Source of the DNA: Sulfurimonas sp.
Lineage (GTDB): Bacteria > Campylobacterota > Campylobacteria > Campylobacterales > Sulfurimonadaceae
Length of the DNA stretch: 64,000 nt
Direction: 5' to 3'
Assembly (NCBI RefSeq): GCF_028714975.1
Contig: NZ_JAQTLH010000010.1
Location: 1-64,000 of the forward strand
Each line of letters opens with the position of its first letter. The stretch's first letter is position 1. A program made the translations under genes and the position numbers. The notes under the pieces were generated by a model that was not told the origin of the DNA, made no database searches, and saw nothing but the letters and a program-made list of their open reading frames with translations. Below, piece by piece: positions 17,511 through 26,738 of the stretch.

Positions 17511-19451
17511 ATGAAAAAAGGGGACTACAGATCTCTTTCTACAAAAATAGTATCCGCTATTGCCCTTATATCGCTCTTTATTACTATAATTATTTTTACT
17601 GCTTTTGAAAAAATAAACAGAGAGGCTTTTTATCAAATCGAGATAGAAAAAGCCAATATAATCGCAAAAACGATAGAACCGTTAATAGCACTTAATATCT
17701 ATCTTGATATGCAAGATAGCGTAAACCAAATCGCACTTCAGCTTCTAGAAAATCCAAATATACTATCCGTAAAAATTGAAGTAGAAGATAAAATAGTCAA
17801 TGAAGTAAAATCCGATAAGTATAAAAATAATATCAATGACTCATTTGTAGTCCAAAACAGTATCTTCCAGCCTAATTCCAAAAAAAAGATAGGTACGCTT
17901 ACTCTTGTTTACTCAAATAAAGGCTACAAAGAGTTAGTAAACAAACATACCGTCTTAAGCCTTGTTCTACTTTTAGCTCTTTGCGTGTTGTTTGTATTTT
18001 TCGGTTTATATGTAAAATATCTCCTATCGCCTCTTCGACAAATTTCCAAGTCATTAAAGGATTACTCTCCCGACAATAAGGTAGAGATTCCGTTTGTATC
18101 ACATAACAATGAAATCGGATTGATCTCAAATACGCTAAATAATATGCAGCAAAAAATTTTAGAGTACTCAAAAAAACAGAAAAATATCAAAAATTATCTT
18201 GAAGAGAAAATAAATGAAAAAACACAAGAGCTTCGAGAACAGCTCTACATAGACTCTTTAACCGGATTGCCGAATAGGCTTAGTCTGCTCAGTACTCTCT
18301 CCAATGCCGAGGATGGAGCGCTGCTTATTATAAATATAGATGATTTTAGAGAGATAAACGACTTTTTTGGACATATTGCAGGCGATAAGATACTAAAAGA
18401 GTTTTCGAAAAATCTTAAAAGCATGTTTGAAGAGAATGAGTATATCAAACTAAAGCGCCTCTCCGGCGATGAGTTTGCATTGCTCTTTACTCAAAAGCTG
18501 CCGATGGAAAATTTTATACAGATTATTCACAAGTTGATTTTAGATATAGAAAGAATGATTTTTTTACATGATAATAATGAAATCAGTATAAGGGTTACCG
18601 TAGGGGTGGCGTATCAAATAGACAAAGCGTTGGAAAAAGCAGATATAGCTCTAAAATCGGCAAGAAAACAACAAAAGCCGTTTTTACTCTATGATGAAGA
18701 ACTGCATATAGAAGAGCAGTATAAAGAGAATATGGAGTGGGTGAAAAAGCTTAAAAAAGCGATTAAACAAGATATGCTCGTTCCATTTTTTCAACCTATA
18801 TTTGACAATATTTCGGGTGAAGTCATCAGTTATGAGTGCTTGATTCGCTTAATTGATGATAACAGCAATGTTGTCAGCCCATATCAATTTTTGACCGTCG
18901 CTAAAAAAAGCAGATTATATAGCACGCTGACTAAAATTATGATTGAAAAGAGCTGCCGTTATTTTGAATATATCAACAGTGATTTTTCAATCAATTTATC
19001 CGTTGATGATATATTAAATAAAGATATAGTAGATTATATTAAACAAAAAATCAAAAAATATAATGTTGCAAACAGAGTTGTTTTTGAAATCCTAGAATCT
19101 GAAGGGATAGAAAACTATGAAGAAATAGCGATATTTACAAAAGAGATGAAAGAATTTGGCTGTAGAATAGCTATAGATGATTTTGGAAGCGGATATTCAA
19201 ATTTTGAGCATCTTCTTAAACTAAATATCGACTACATTAAAATAGACGGCACACTGATAAAAAATCTTGATAAAGATGCAAATGCTCAAATGATTGTCGG
19301 AACAATCGTGGATTTTGCAAAAAGATTAAATATAATAACCATAGCGGAGTTTGTTCACAGCAGGGAAGTTTTTGAAAAAGTAAAAGAGCTTCATGTAGAC
19401 CGCACGCAAGGATTTTTCCTTGCCGAGCCGCAACAGCATATAGCTCTTTAA
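17511..19451 (+). CDS. Membrane HAMP-GGDEF-EAL cyclic-di-GMP enzyme
   Basis: About 646 residues. Two helices (near 10-32 and 147-170) frame a periplasmic sensor of about 110 residues; a HAMP linker and coiled coil lead to a GGDEF domain and an EAL domain. The GGDEF motif is SGDEF, a variant that can still be active; no RxxD inhibitory site lies at the usual place. In the EAL domain the name motif reads ECLIR, while the Asn (INLS), Glu (FEILE), Asp pair (IDDFGSGYSN), Lys (IKIDG), Glu (IAEF) and Gln (TQGF) are present, so phosphodiesterase activity is plausible. The start is the ATG at 17511 with AAGG upstream; the GTG at 17502 is less likely. It resembles YfiN in the YfiBNR system. Confidence 0.85.
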   Translation: MKKGDYRSLSTKIVSAIALISLFITIIIFTAFEKINREAFYQIEIEKANIIAKTIEPLIALNIYLDMQDSVNQIALQLLENPNILSVKIEVEDKIVNEVKSDKYKNNINDSFVVQNSIFQPNSKKKIGTLTLVYSNKGYKELVNKHTVLSLVLLLALCVLFVFFGLYVKYLLSPLRQISKSLKDYSPDNKVEIPFVSHNNEIGLISNTLNNMQQKILEYSKKQKNIKNYLEEKINEKTQELREQLYIDSLTGLPNRLSLLSTLSNAEDGALLIINIDDFREINDFFGHIAGDKILKEFSKNLKSMFEENEYIKLKRLSGDEFALLFTQKLPMENFIQIIHKLILDIERMIFLHDNNEISIRVTVGVAYQIDKALEKADIALKSARKQQKPFLLYDEELHIEEQYKENMEWVKKLKKAIKQDMLVPFFQPIFDNISGEVISYECLIRLIDDNSNVVSPYQFLTVAKKSRLYSTLTKIMIEKSCRYFEYINSDFSINLSVDDILNKDIVDYIKQKIKKYNVANRVVFEILESEGIENYEEIAIFTKEMKEFGCRIAIDDFGSGYSNFEHLLKLNIDYIKIDGTLIKNLDKDANAQMIVGTIVDFAKRLNIITIAEFVHSREVFEKVKELHVDRTQGFFLAEPQQHIAL

Positions 19452-19468
19452 GTTAGATAGAGTTGTTG

Positions 19469-19711
19469 TTAACTTGCATTTAAGTGGTTACCCTCCGCTT
19501 TTAGTCTTTCAGCTATCCAAACTTTGATAATTGACTGTCTTGTGACGCCGATTTTTTTTGCTTCTTGATCAAGTGAATTTATAATCCACTCCGGAAAATC
19601 AACATTTACTTTTTTTGTTTGTGTCTGATTTTTTACCAATGTAGACATATCTAAATGCTCAGTAATATCTTCACCGCTATCAAACAGTTTATCTAACTCT
19701 TTAGCTTTCAT
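19469..19711 (-). CDS. BrnA-like ribbon-helix-helix antitoxin
   Basis: About 80 residues. The C-terminal half KVNVDFPEWIINSLDQEAKKIGVTRQSIIKVWIAERL is a ribbon-helix-helix DNA-binding domain of the kind in BrnA/CopG antitoxins; the N-terminal half is an acidic toxin-binding segment. I use the second ATG (19711) for spacing from AAAGGA. Its 5' end overlaps the remnant of a BrnT-like toxin, so this is an orphan antitoxin. Confidence 0.7.
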   Translation of the reverse strand: MKAKELDKLFDSGEDITEHLDMSTLVKNQTQTKKVNVDFPEWIINSLDQEAKKIGVTRQSIIKVWIAERLKAEGNHLNAS

Positions 19712-19787
19712 CATAAATCCTTTGTTCGTTTTCTCTGGCTCTTCTTACAGATATTAACCTAATTAAACTCTCTGAATAACTATGTTT
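19701..19787 (-). pseudogene. C-terminal remnant of a BrnT-like toxin
   Basis: Not in the ORF track. The minus strand between 19787 and 19701 reads HSYSES-IRLISVRRARENEQRIY-DES-stop. This matches the conserved end of BrnT ribonuclease toxins (the IRIIS-R-A-x-x-x-E-x-x-x-Y pattern). The reading frame overlaps the antitoxin start by 11-14 bases, as brnT does with brnA. Upstream there is a stop, and then a REP-like palindrome occupies the place of the missing N-terminal two-thirds. Confidence 0.6.
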
Positions 19788-19789
19788 TT

Positions 19790-19857
19790 AGATTGCCGCG
19801 CTTCTAAAGAAGCTCGCAATGACCGTCATGTGCCAAGGAGCTTGCGACGAAGCAATT
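19790..19857. repeat. REP-like palindromic repeat, copy A
   Basis: Starts AGATTGCCGCGCTTC, contains CTCGCAATGAC, and ends GACGAAGCAATT. The outer and inner arms are inverted repeats of each other with interruptions. The same words occur in the copy near 42190. Similar GATTGCTTCG / CTCGCAATGACG palindromes are scattered between genes in many bacteria. Confidence 0.65.
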
Positions 19858-19859
19858 TA

Positions 19860-20222
19860 CTATCCTCTTGATGTTAAAATAATTCCTAAAATAATAAAAC
19901 AAAGACCCAGCAGTTTGTAGAGATTAAAGCTCTCTCCCATAAAAAATATGGAAAAGAGAAATACCAAGACAAATGTAAGTCCCATAAACGGATAAGCATA
20001 GCTAAGTTCAAATTTTGTCATTGCCGCCATCCAGCACATAGATGCCAAAAATGCGCTGATAAATCCGCTAAAGATAAGCGGGTCTAAAAAAAGTTTCATT
20101 ATAAAAATAAGCTTTTCAAGAGATTCACTCGGCAGAGAACCGTAATTACCGATTCTCATTTTTATGATAAGTTGTCCATAAACAGTGAAAAAGATAGTTC
20201 CGAAAATATATACATATCCCAT
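19860..20222 (-). CDS. Small EamA/SMR-like four-helix transporter
   Basis: 120 residues with four membrane helices (YIFGTIFFTVYGQLII, IFSGFISAFLASMCWMAAM, YAYPFMGLTFVLVFLFSIFF, LLGLCFIILGIILTS). This is the ArnE/ArnF-like half-size EamA type. Located just downstream of a sugar aminotransferase, it probably flips a lipid-linked sugar or exports a small product. The gap to that gene is two bases. Confidence 0.75.
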   Translation of the reverse strand: MGYVYIFGTIFFTVYGQLIIKMRIGNYGSLPSESLEKLIFIMKLFLDPLIFSGFISAFLASMCWMAAMTKFELSYAYPFMGLTFVLVFLFSIFFMGESFNLYKLLGLCFIILGIILTSRG

Positions 20223-20224
20223 AA

Positions 20225-21358
20225 TTATTTACCGTAGAATTTTTTTATAACATTGCAAACTGTATCTATCTCATCGTTACTCAAACCGTAATACATCGGA
20301 AGTCGTACAAGTCTCTCGCTCTCTTTTGTAGTAAACTCATCAACTCCGCTAAATCTGCCGTATTTTACTCCTGCAGGTGCAGAGTGCAGCGGAACATAGT
20401 GAAAAACTGCCCAAATATTTTCTTTTTTAAACTCATCTAAAAGAGCTGTTCTCTCATCTAAATCTTTAACTTTTAAATAAAACATATGGGCATTTTGGAC
20501 ACAGCCATCAGGTATGGTCGGTAGTTCAATCATACCATCATTTTCGAGCTCTTGAAGTTTATCATAGTATTTTTGCCAGCTACTTAGTCTGTTGTCGTTT
20601 ATCTCATCAGCCTTCTCAAGTCCTCCCCAGAGGTAAGCGGCACTTACATCGTTTGGCAGATAACTGCTTCCGATGTCAACCCAAGAGTATTTATCTACCA
20701 TTCCGCGGAAAAAGAGGCTTCTGTTTGTACCTTTTTCTCTTATGATTTCAGCTCTTTGGATAAATTTTTCATCATTAATGATAAGAAGCCCGCCCTCGCC
20801 TGCACTTGTATAGTTTTTTGTCTCATGAAAACTAAAAGCTCCAAAATGCCCGATAGTTCCGAGTGCTTTGCCTTTATAACTGCTCATCATTCCTTGTGCT
20901 GCATCTTCAACTACAAACAAATTATGTCTTGAAGCGATGTCCATAATCGTATCCATCTCGCAACCGACACCCGCATAATGAACAGGTACTATAGCTCTTG
21001 TTTTTGTCGTTATGGCTTCTTCTATTTTTGTCTCATCTATGTTTAGAGTATCAGGACGAATATCTACAAATACTATTTTTGCGCCTCTTAGCACAAAAGC
21101 ATTTGCGGTGCTTACAAAAGTATATGAGGGCATAATTACTTCATCGCCCTCTTGTATGTCAAGAAGTATCGCAGCCATTTCAAGAGCATGAGTACAACTT
21201 GTAGTCAAAAGCGCTTTTTTACATCCGAGTCTCTCTTCAAACCATTTATGACATCTTTTTGTAAATTCGCCATCTCCGGAGATTTTTGAGCTCTTTATAG
21301 AGCTTAATATGTATTGTTCTTCATTACCTGTAAATGGCGGTTTGTTAAATGGTATCAT
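20225..21358 (-). CDS. rffA: dTDP-4-amino-4,6-dideoxygalactose transaminase
   Basis: DegT/DnrJ/EryC1/StrS PLP aminotransferase acting on a nucleotide-linked 4-keto-6-deoxyhexose. The sequence opens IPFNKPPFTGNEEQYI, as in WecE/RffA. The cofactor aspartate lies in VVEDAAQGMMSSYKG, and the Schiff-base lysine in SFHETKNYTSAGEGG. Its 377 residues fit. The start overlaps the wbqC-like stop by four bases. The sugar synthesis genes rmlA and rmlB are not in this window. Confidence 0.9.
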   Translation of the reverse strand: MIPFNKPPFTGNEEQYILSSIKSSKISGDGEFTKRCHKWFEERLGCKKALLTTSCTHALEMAAILLDIQEGDEVIMPSYTFVSTANAFVLRGAKIVFVDIRPDTLNIDETKIEEAITTKTRAIVPVHYAGVGCEMDTIMDIASRHNLFVVEDAAQGMMSSYKGKALGTIGHFGAFSFHETKNYTSAGEGGLLIINDEKFIQRAEIIREKGTNRSLFFRGMVDKYSWVDIGSSYLPNDVSAAYLWGGLEKADEINDNRLSSWQKYYDKLQELENDGMIELPTIPDGCVQNAHMFYLKVKDLDERTALLDEFKKENIWAVFHYVPLHSAPAGVKYGRFSGVDEFTTKESERLVRLPMYYGLSNDEIDTVCNVIKKFYGK

Positions 21359-22056
21359 TTTGCTTCCTTAAAACTTTTCATAAATTTTACAGCATTGCTG
21401 CCTTCGTTAAATATCAAATCTATTATGCTTACACCGTGAACAAATGGCGGATACATCTGTTCATATTCACTATAACCGCTATAATCCATCCACTCTACCT
21501 TGATATCTTCATCTTCAAACAAGCTCTCGTCAAGATAATCTTTAGCAGCGGGACCACTTAGATAGTGAGTTGCACCTGCATCTTTGCAAAGTTGTACAAG
21601 TCTTGAAGTTTGCCCCTCTATGAGATTGAAATCTTCACATTTTGAAATTTTTGTCTTTATCCCTAAAATCTCATTTATAGCAGTAATAAACTTATAGTTT
21701 ATAACACTTAGCATCTCTTCTTCTGCTACCTCTTTGTAAAGTTTTTCAAAAACAGGTGCATACTCTTTGAAGTGCTTTGCTTTTGAGTAGTTTTGAACAA
21801 TGGTTTTAAAATGTTTGCTTGCCCATAATTTATCTGTTACTTTTGTCTCATTTATCTTTTGGCTCATTGATTCAAAGCGACATGGGATTGTAAGCCAAGC
21901 AATGCCGCTAGGTGTTTTGATCTGGTTTCTATTTCGCCAGTCATTTTTTGTATACTGAACACAATCATAAATAACAAACTCATCAACCATATTTATAATA
22001 TCAAAATACCCTTTCCAAGGTATGTAGTTTGATTGTAAAATAGCTACTTTTTTCAT
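21355..22056 (-). CDS. WbqC family protein
   Basis: 233 residues beginning KKVAILQSNYIPWKGYFDII, the hallmark opening of the WbqC-like family found in O-antigen and sugar-modification clusters. DEFVIYDCVQYTKNDWRNRN and the later THYLSGPAAKDYL also fit. Members are thought to transfer an acyl or amino-acid group to an amino sugar, which suits the adjacent transaminase. Biochemistry is inferred only. Confidence 0.85.
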   Translation of the reverse strand: MKKVAILQSNYIPWKGYFDIINMVDEFVIYDCVQYTKNDWRNRNQIKTPSGIAWLTIPCRFESMSQKINETKVTDKLWASKHFKTIVQNYSKAKHFKEYAPVFEKLYKEVAEEEMLSVINYKFITAINEILGIKTKISKCEDFNLIEGQTSRLVQLCKDAGATHYLSGPAAKDYLDESLFEDEDIKVEWMDYSGYSEYEQMYPPFVHGVSIIDLIFNEGSNAVKFMKSFKEAK

Positions 22057-22099
22057 TAATTGAGCCTTGTTTTGGTCGTTCTATATTTAATCAGCGCAT

Positions 22100-23017
22100 T
22101 CAATTTATTATCTCATCTACTATATAAAGAGGTCTATTTTTTACCTGATCAAAGATTTTGCCTATATATAACCCAATCGTTCCTATGATGCCAAATAGTA
22201 TCCCAAATAGAAAAAACATAGAAACCATTAAGCTTGTCCATCCCTCAACGCTGAAACCGTATGTATAATGCGCGACCGTTAAGCCTACTGCAACGAAAAA
22301 AGAGAGTACAGAGACGAGTAGCCCGAGTTGAATAATGAGTTTTAAGGGTTTGTTTGAGTGAGATATTATCGAATCTATTGCCAGATTTATCATTTTTGAG
22401 AGTGTGTATGATGATTCGCCGTAAGCTCTTGCATCATGTTCTACATCAATTTCAGTTTTTTTAAATCCCACTATTTTGACAAGCAGTAAAAAATCTCTAC
22501 TCTTTTCTTTTAACCCTTTTATGGCTTCTATAACTTTTTTTGAGTATACCCCGAAGTTCCCGATTGTATAATCATGCTCCGTATCGGTAAAATACTCTAA
22601 AGTTTTGTAAAATAGCTTAGATGAAAAAGATTTAAAAAAACTATCTTGCCTTTGGGCTCTTCTGCCGTGAACTATATCATAACCCTCTAACGCTTTTTTA
22701 TAGAGTTTTTCTATCTCTTGGGGTTTATCTTGCAAGTCGCAATCCATAACAACTACATAATTACCGCTACAGTGGTCAATTCCGGCAGTTATTGCATAAT
22801 GTTGTCCAAAATTTCTTGATAATTTGATAGCTTTTACATTTTTATCATTTTTTGCAATCTGTGACACTACTTCCCAAGAGTTTTGAGGGCAGTTGTCGTT
22901 TACAAATATGATTTCATAACTGCTGCAAATTTTTTGCAAAGTAAAAGTCACTTTTTCATAAAGTTCTTGTATAGACTCTCTACATCCGTAAATAGGCGAG
23001 ATTACACTAATTTCCAT
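22100..23017 (-). CDS. Family 2 glycosyltransferase with two C-terminal helices
   Basis: 305 residues of the GtrB/DPM1 type: VISPIYGCRESIQELYEKV, the DNCPQNSW strand, the conserved KLSRNFGQHYAITAGIDH, the metal motif VVMDCDLQDKP, and two helices at the C-terminus (LIIQLGLLVSVLSFFVAVGL and MVSMFFLFGILFGIIGTIGLYIG). Such enzymes charge undecaprenyl phosphate with a hexose. The following membrane protein is a plausible partner. Confidence 0.9.
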   Translation of the reverse strand: MEISVISPIYGCRESIQELYEKVTFTLQKICSSYEIIFVNDNCPQNSWEVVSQIAKNDKNVKAIKLSRNFGQHYAITAGIDHCSGNYVVVMDCDLQDKPQEIEKLYKKALEGYDIVHGRRAQRQDSFFKSFSSKLFYKTLEYFTDTEHDYTIGNFGVYSKKVIEAIKGLKEKSRDFLLLVKIVGFKKTEIDVEHDARAYGESSYTLSKMINLAIDSIISHSNKPLKLIIQLGLLVSVLSFFVAVGLTVAHYTYGFSVEGWTSLMVSMFFLFGILFGIIGTIGLYIGKIFDQVKNRPLYIVDEIIN

Positions 23018-23034
23018 AAATTTTTAACCTTTAA

Positions 23035-24594
23035 TCATTTATTAATAGGGTTTTGATCATATATATATACATTGTATCTATTAAGTTCAATTTTTTTTGT
23101 TGCCTCTGTTGAATTGTACTCTTTTGAAGCTTTTTCAAACTCTTTTATTTTTTCTTTCGGGATAAGAATAAAAGAATTTTTATCTATATATGTTTTATCG
23201 TACCAATTATTGCTTGTGAGCCATTTACCGGCTTCTCTTTTATTGTTTTCATCTTCAAGAGGTCTTATCTCTATTTTGTTATTACTTAAAACAGTAAAAA
23301 AATGTGAATGCCAATAAGGTGCATACCCTTTTGTCAACCCGTTTTGCAGTAAAGCTTGTATCACTTCTTCTCTATTTTCAATCTCTTTTTGAGATATCTC
23401 CCTCTGCAATGTATTTGAGATAGAGATATATGATAAAAGTATTGAAAAAATTAATAAAAATTTAACTCTTCTTGAGAAAAACTTCCAAACAATACCGTTT
23501 GCTATTGAAATCATCAATACAAATGGAATTATATATCTAATATTTTCTTTTGCGGCATATAAACCGTTAAAATGTAAAGATGTAATGCAATAAATTCCAA
23601 AAACTATAAAAAAAGCTATATATCCGATGCCAATAGTATATATCTCAAATGGATTTAGTGACTCTCTTCTCTTTATGGCATAAAAAAGAGGAGCAAAAAA
23701 TGCAACGGGAAAGAGCAGTGATTTTAGCATATAAGCTATACCGTTAAATGATGCAAAAGCGGTTCTCTCCCCCCAGTCGCCCCCGTAAAGATTTACAAGT
23801 CCTATAAAAGATCTCCAGATATGAGTCGGCAGTTCGTCGTATGATATTAAAAATGTCTTCTCTACCCCTATTTGCATCTGAATATGCCCGAGTATTGAGT
23901 ATCTATATGCTATGCCTAAGAGTATGCCCAGCGTAAAATAGAGAGCGATTTTTTTATATTTTATATTGATATATTGATAAAGTAAAAAAAGAGGTACAAA
24001 GAGGGCGGCTATAAAATATATAGCAAATCGGCTTGGATTTTCAGCAAAAAGACCGATAGTTAAAATAATGACAAAAAAGCCTGCAATCCAAATCTTTTTC
24101 TCTTTTTCTTCTTCTTGGCTTAAGATGTAAAAAAAATACAAATATGAAATTATTGCCGTGTAATACCAAATATAGGCACTCTCTCCAAAAACTTCCCTAG
24201 CATACATCGGCGAATAGAGAGTCGATATACCGATAAATGCTATGAGTATCCCTTTAATATCGGTGCCGATTTTTTTTAGGTATAGGTATGTTACAAAAAG
24301 TGAAAAAGCAAAAAAGCTGATAACTACGATAGTATGAACATCATATGCCTCAAATCCGAGTAAATTTAAGGGAATAGCTAAAGTATGTTTAAAAACAGTC
24401 CAAATATCACCGTTAACATACCACCAGCTATTTGGATAGTAAGAGCCTTGATTGATTATCTCTTGCGCCAATATATTTGCGATAGCCGCATCGGAGCTAA
24501 AAAAAGCTTTATATATAAAAGATTGATAGTAAAATATAAAGAAAAGATTAGTAATTAAAATTACGCTAAAAAATATCTTGGGTTTTAAATTCAT
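23035..24594 (-). CDS. Polytopic membrane protein, GT-C glycosyltransferase-like
   Basis: 519 residues with about 11-12 hydrophobic segments. After the first helix an acidic SSDAAIANILAQEI lies in the first periplasmic loop, where GT-C enzymes carry their catalytic acid, and a soluble C-terminal tail follows. No specific family is recognised. It lies upstream of a GtrB-like gene in the same direction (17-base gap), so it may use the lipid-linked sugar to decorate a surface glycan. Confidence 0.65.
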   Translation of the reverse strand: MNLKPKIFFSVILITNLFFIFYYQSFIYKAFFSSDAAIANILAQEIINQGSYYPNSWWYVNGDIWTVFKHTLAIPLNLLGFEAYDVHTIVVISFFAFSLFVTYLYLKKIGTDIKGILIAFIGISTLYSPMYAREVFGESAYIWYYTAIISYLYFFYILSQEEEKEKKIWIAGFFVIILTIGLFAENPSRFAIYFIAALFVPLFLLYQYINIKYKKIALYFTLGILLGIAYRYSILGHIQMQIGVEKTFLISYDELPTHIWRSFIGLVNLYGGDWGERTAFASFNGIAYMLKSLLFPVAFFAPLFYAIKRRESLNPFEIYTIGIGYIAFFIVFGIYCITSLHFNGLYAAKENIRYIIPFVLMISIANGIVWKFFSRRVKFLLIFSILLSYISISNTLQREISQKEIENREEVIQALLQNGLTKGYAPYWHSHFFTVLSNNKIEIRPLEDENNKREAGKWLTSNNWYDKTYIDKNSFILIPKEKIKEFEKASKEYNSTEATKKIELNRYNVYIYDQNPINK

Positions 24595-24710
24595 ATTTGT
24601 AACTCTTTTGATTTGTAATTTTTATAAAATTATCTAATAATAATGACACTATGCATAAAATCAGCTAAATTTTGATGATAGATAGGTTAAAATTTTTGAT
24701 TTGAGTGTGT

Positions 24711-26621
24711 CTAAATCCTCTTTAAAAAAATAACGCCTAGAGCAGGAAGTGTGAGAAGGAGTCTGTTTTTTCTTCCATGCTGCTCTTTTGCTATAGTTTT
24801 TAACGGCTCCGTATTTGTTGCACCCCATCCCTCAAACTCTTTTGATTGGGAGTTGAAAATCTCTTTATATGTACCTTTTTTGGAAATACCTATGGGATAA
24901 TTCTCTCTTTGGCAGTCAGAAAAATTGCAGATAACTATGATTGGTTCATCTCTATCATCTCCTTTTCGTATAAAAGTTATAACATTTGACTCATAGTCCT
25001 TCTCATCTATCCACTCAAAACCATGTACATCGGTATCAAATCTATGAAGTGAAGGCTCCTCTTTGTATAACCTATTTAGCTCTTTTATGAGTTTTTGTAC
25101 TCCTTGATGCATAGGAAACTCTAAAACATTCCAATCAAGGCTTTTTTCATAGTTCCACTCGGAAAATTGCGCTATCTCACAGCCCATAAAGAGAAGTTTT
25201 TTACCCGGATGGGCTATCATAAAGCTGTATAACGCTCTTAGATTTGCAAACTTTTGGTTGTAATCTCCCGCCATTTTATTGATAAGAGAGCCTTTCATAT
25301 GTACGACTTCATCGTGACTAAGCGGTAGTATGTAGTTTTCGTTATACATGTAGACAAAACTAAATGTAAGTTCATGGTGATGATGTTTTCGTGCTACGGG
25401 GTCATTTTTCATATACTTTAGAGTATCGTGCATCCAGCCCATATTCCACTTAAACCCAAATCCAAGTCCGCCTACATCTACCGGGGCACTCACCAGCGGG
25501 TATGCCGTAGACTCCTCTGCAAACATCATAATATCATCAAAAGCGCCGTAAAGAGAAGTGTTAAGATCCCTTAAAAATTGGATAGCTCCGAGGTTTTCAT
25601 TCCCGCCAAATTTGTTTGGTATCCATTCACCCTCTTCTCTTGCGTAGTTTAGATATAGCATAGAAGATACGGCATCAACGCGTATGCCGTCAAGATGATA
25701 CTTCTCTAACCAAAACATTGCAGAACTTATGAGAAATGATCTTACTTCATCTCTATCGTAGTTAAATATGGCGCTTCCCCACTCCGGATGGTACCCCTGT
25801 CTTGGGTCTTTATGCTCATATAGGCAGCTTCCGTCAAAATTCATAAGAGCGTGTCCGTCCATTACAAAATGAGATGGCACCCAATCCAAAATAACGCCGA
25901 TACCTGCTTGATGCATAATGTCTACAAACTCCATAAACTCATCGGGATTTCCGTATCTGGCAGTCGGAGCAAAATAACCGCTTACCTGATAACCCCAAGA
26001 GCCCTCAAACGGGTACTCGGTTATGGGGAGCAGCTCCACATGCGTAAAGTTCATCTCAATTAGGTACTTTGAGAGTTCATGCGCGGCTTTTGTGTATGTC
26101 AAAAATCTATTCTCTTCTTCAGCCCTTCTCCAAGAGCCTAAATGAACCTCATATATGGAAATCGGCGATGTGTGAGAGTTATGCTTTTTTCGCTCATGCA
26201 TCCAAGATTTATCTTGCCACTTATAAGAGTTTAGTGAGTAAATCTTTGATGCGGAAGCGGGAGCCACTTCGGCGTAAAATGCAAAAGGATCTGCTTTGTC
26301 GGGATTTGCATTATGTTCGCTTGTATGAATATGATATTTGTAGGTCATTCCGACATCAATACCCTCGATAAACCCCTCCCAGATTCCCGACTCATCATCT
26401 CTCTTTTTTAGGTGATGTGAGTTTATATCGTAACTGTTAAAATCCCCTCTTACCGACACATGAGTTGCATTTGGAGCCCAAAGCGCAAAATATACGCCGT
26501 GTTTGCCCTCTCTATGCATCAAGTGAGCGCCAAAGTGGTTATAAAGCTTTGTATGCTTCCCCTCTCTAAAGAGATAAACATCATATTCGCTAAATCTGCT
26601 TACATCATAAAAAACACTCAT
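24711..26621 (-). CDS. glgB: 1,4-alpha-glucan branching enzyme
   Basis: GH13 enzyme that makes alpha-1,6 branches in glycogen. The 636 residues comprise an N-terminal CBM48 domain (GVYFALWAPNATHVSVRGDFN), then the barrel with the nucleophile aspartate in DGIRVDAVSSMLYL, the acid glutamate in MMFAEESTAYP, and the transition-state residues in LPLSHDEVVHMKGS. It is the last gene of the storage-glucan cluster; the gap upstream holds three hairpins. Confidence 0.96.
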   Translation of the reverse strand: MSVFYDVSRFSEYDVYLFREGKHTKLYNHFGAHLMHREGKHGVYFALWAPNATHVSVRGDFNSYDINSHHLKKRDDESGIWEGFIEGIDVGMTYKYHIHTSEHNANPDKADPFAFYAEVAPASASKIYSLNSYKWQDKSWMHERKKHNSHTSPISIYEVHLGSWRRAEEENRFLTYTKAAHELSKYLIEMNFTHVELLPITEYPFEGSWGYQVSGYFAPTARYGNPDEFMEFVDIMHQAGIGVILDWVPSHFVMDGHALMNFDGSCLYEHKDPRQGYHPEWGSAIFNYDRDEVRSFLISSAMFWLEKYHLDGIRVDAVSSMLYLNYAREEGEWIPNKFGGNENLGAIQFLRDLNTSLYGAFDDIMMFAEESTAYPLVSAPVDVGGLGFGFKWNMGWMHDTLKYMKNDPVARKHHHHELTFSFVYMYNENYILPLSHDEVVHMKGSLINKMAGDYNQKFANLRALYSFMIAHPGKKLLFMGCEIAQFSEWNYEKSLDWNVLEFPMHQGVQKLIKELNRLYKEEPSLHRFDTDVHGFEWIDEKDYESNVITFIRKGDDRDEPIIVICNFSDCQRENYPIGISKKGTYKEIFNSQSKEFEGWGATNTEPLKTIAKEQHGRKNRLLLTLPALGVIFLKRI

Positions 26622-26650
26622 TTGGTTTTCCTCTTATTCGTATTAAATCT

Positions 26651-26731
26651 CGAAAAGCAAGCTTTTCGTAGCTTTAGGGGATTGCAAAGGACTTTAGTCC
26701 TTGCCTCTAAATGGGCTTTGCTCATTTAGAG
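26651..26731. repeat. Three tandem hairpins between glgA and glgB
   Basis: Perfect or near-perfect inverted repeats in a row: CGAAAAGC-AA-GCTTTTCG (26651-26668), AAGGACT-TT-AGTCCTT (26687-26702), and CTCTAAATGGGC-TTT-GCTCATTTAGAG (26705-26731). In the minus-strand transcript they lie between the second glgA and glgB and could attenuate or stabilise parts of the message. Confidence 0.65.
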
Positions 26732-26738
26732 TATAACA

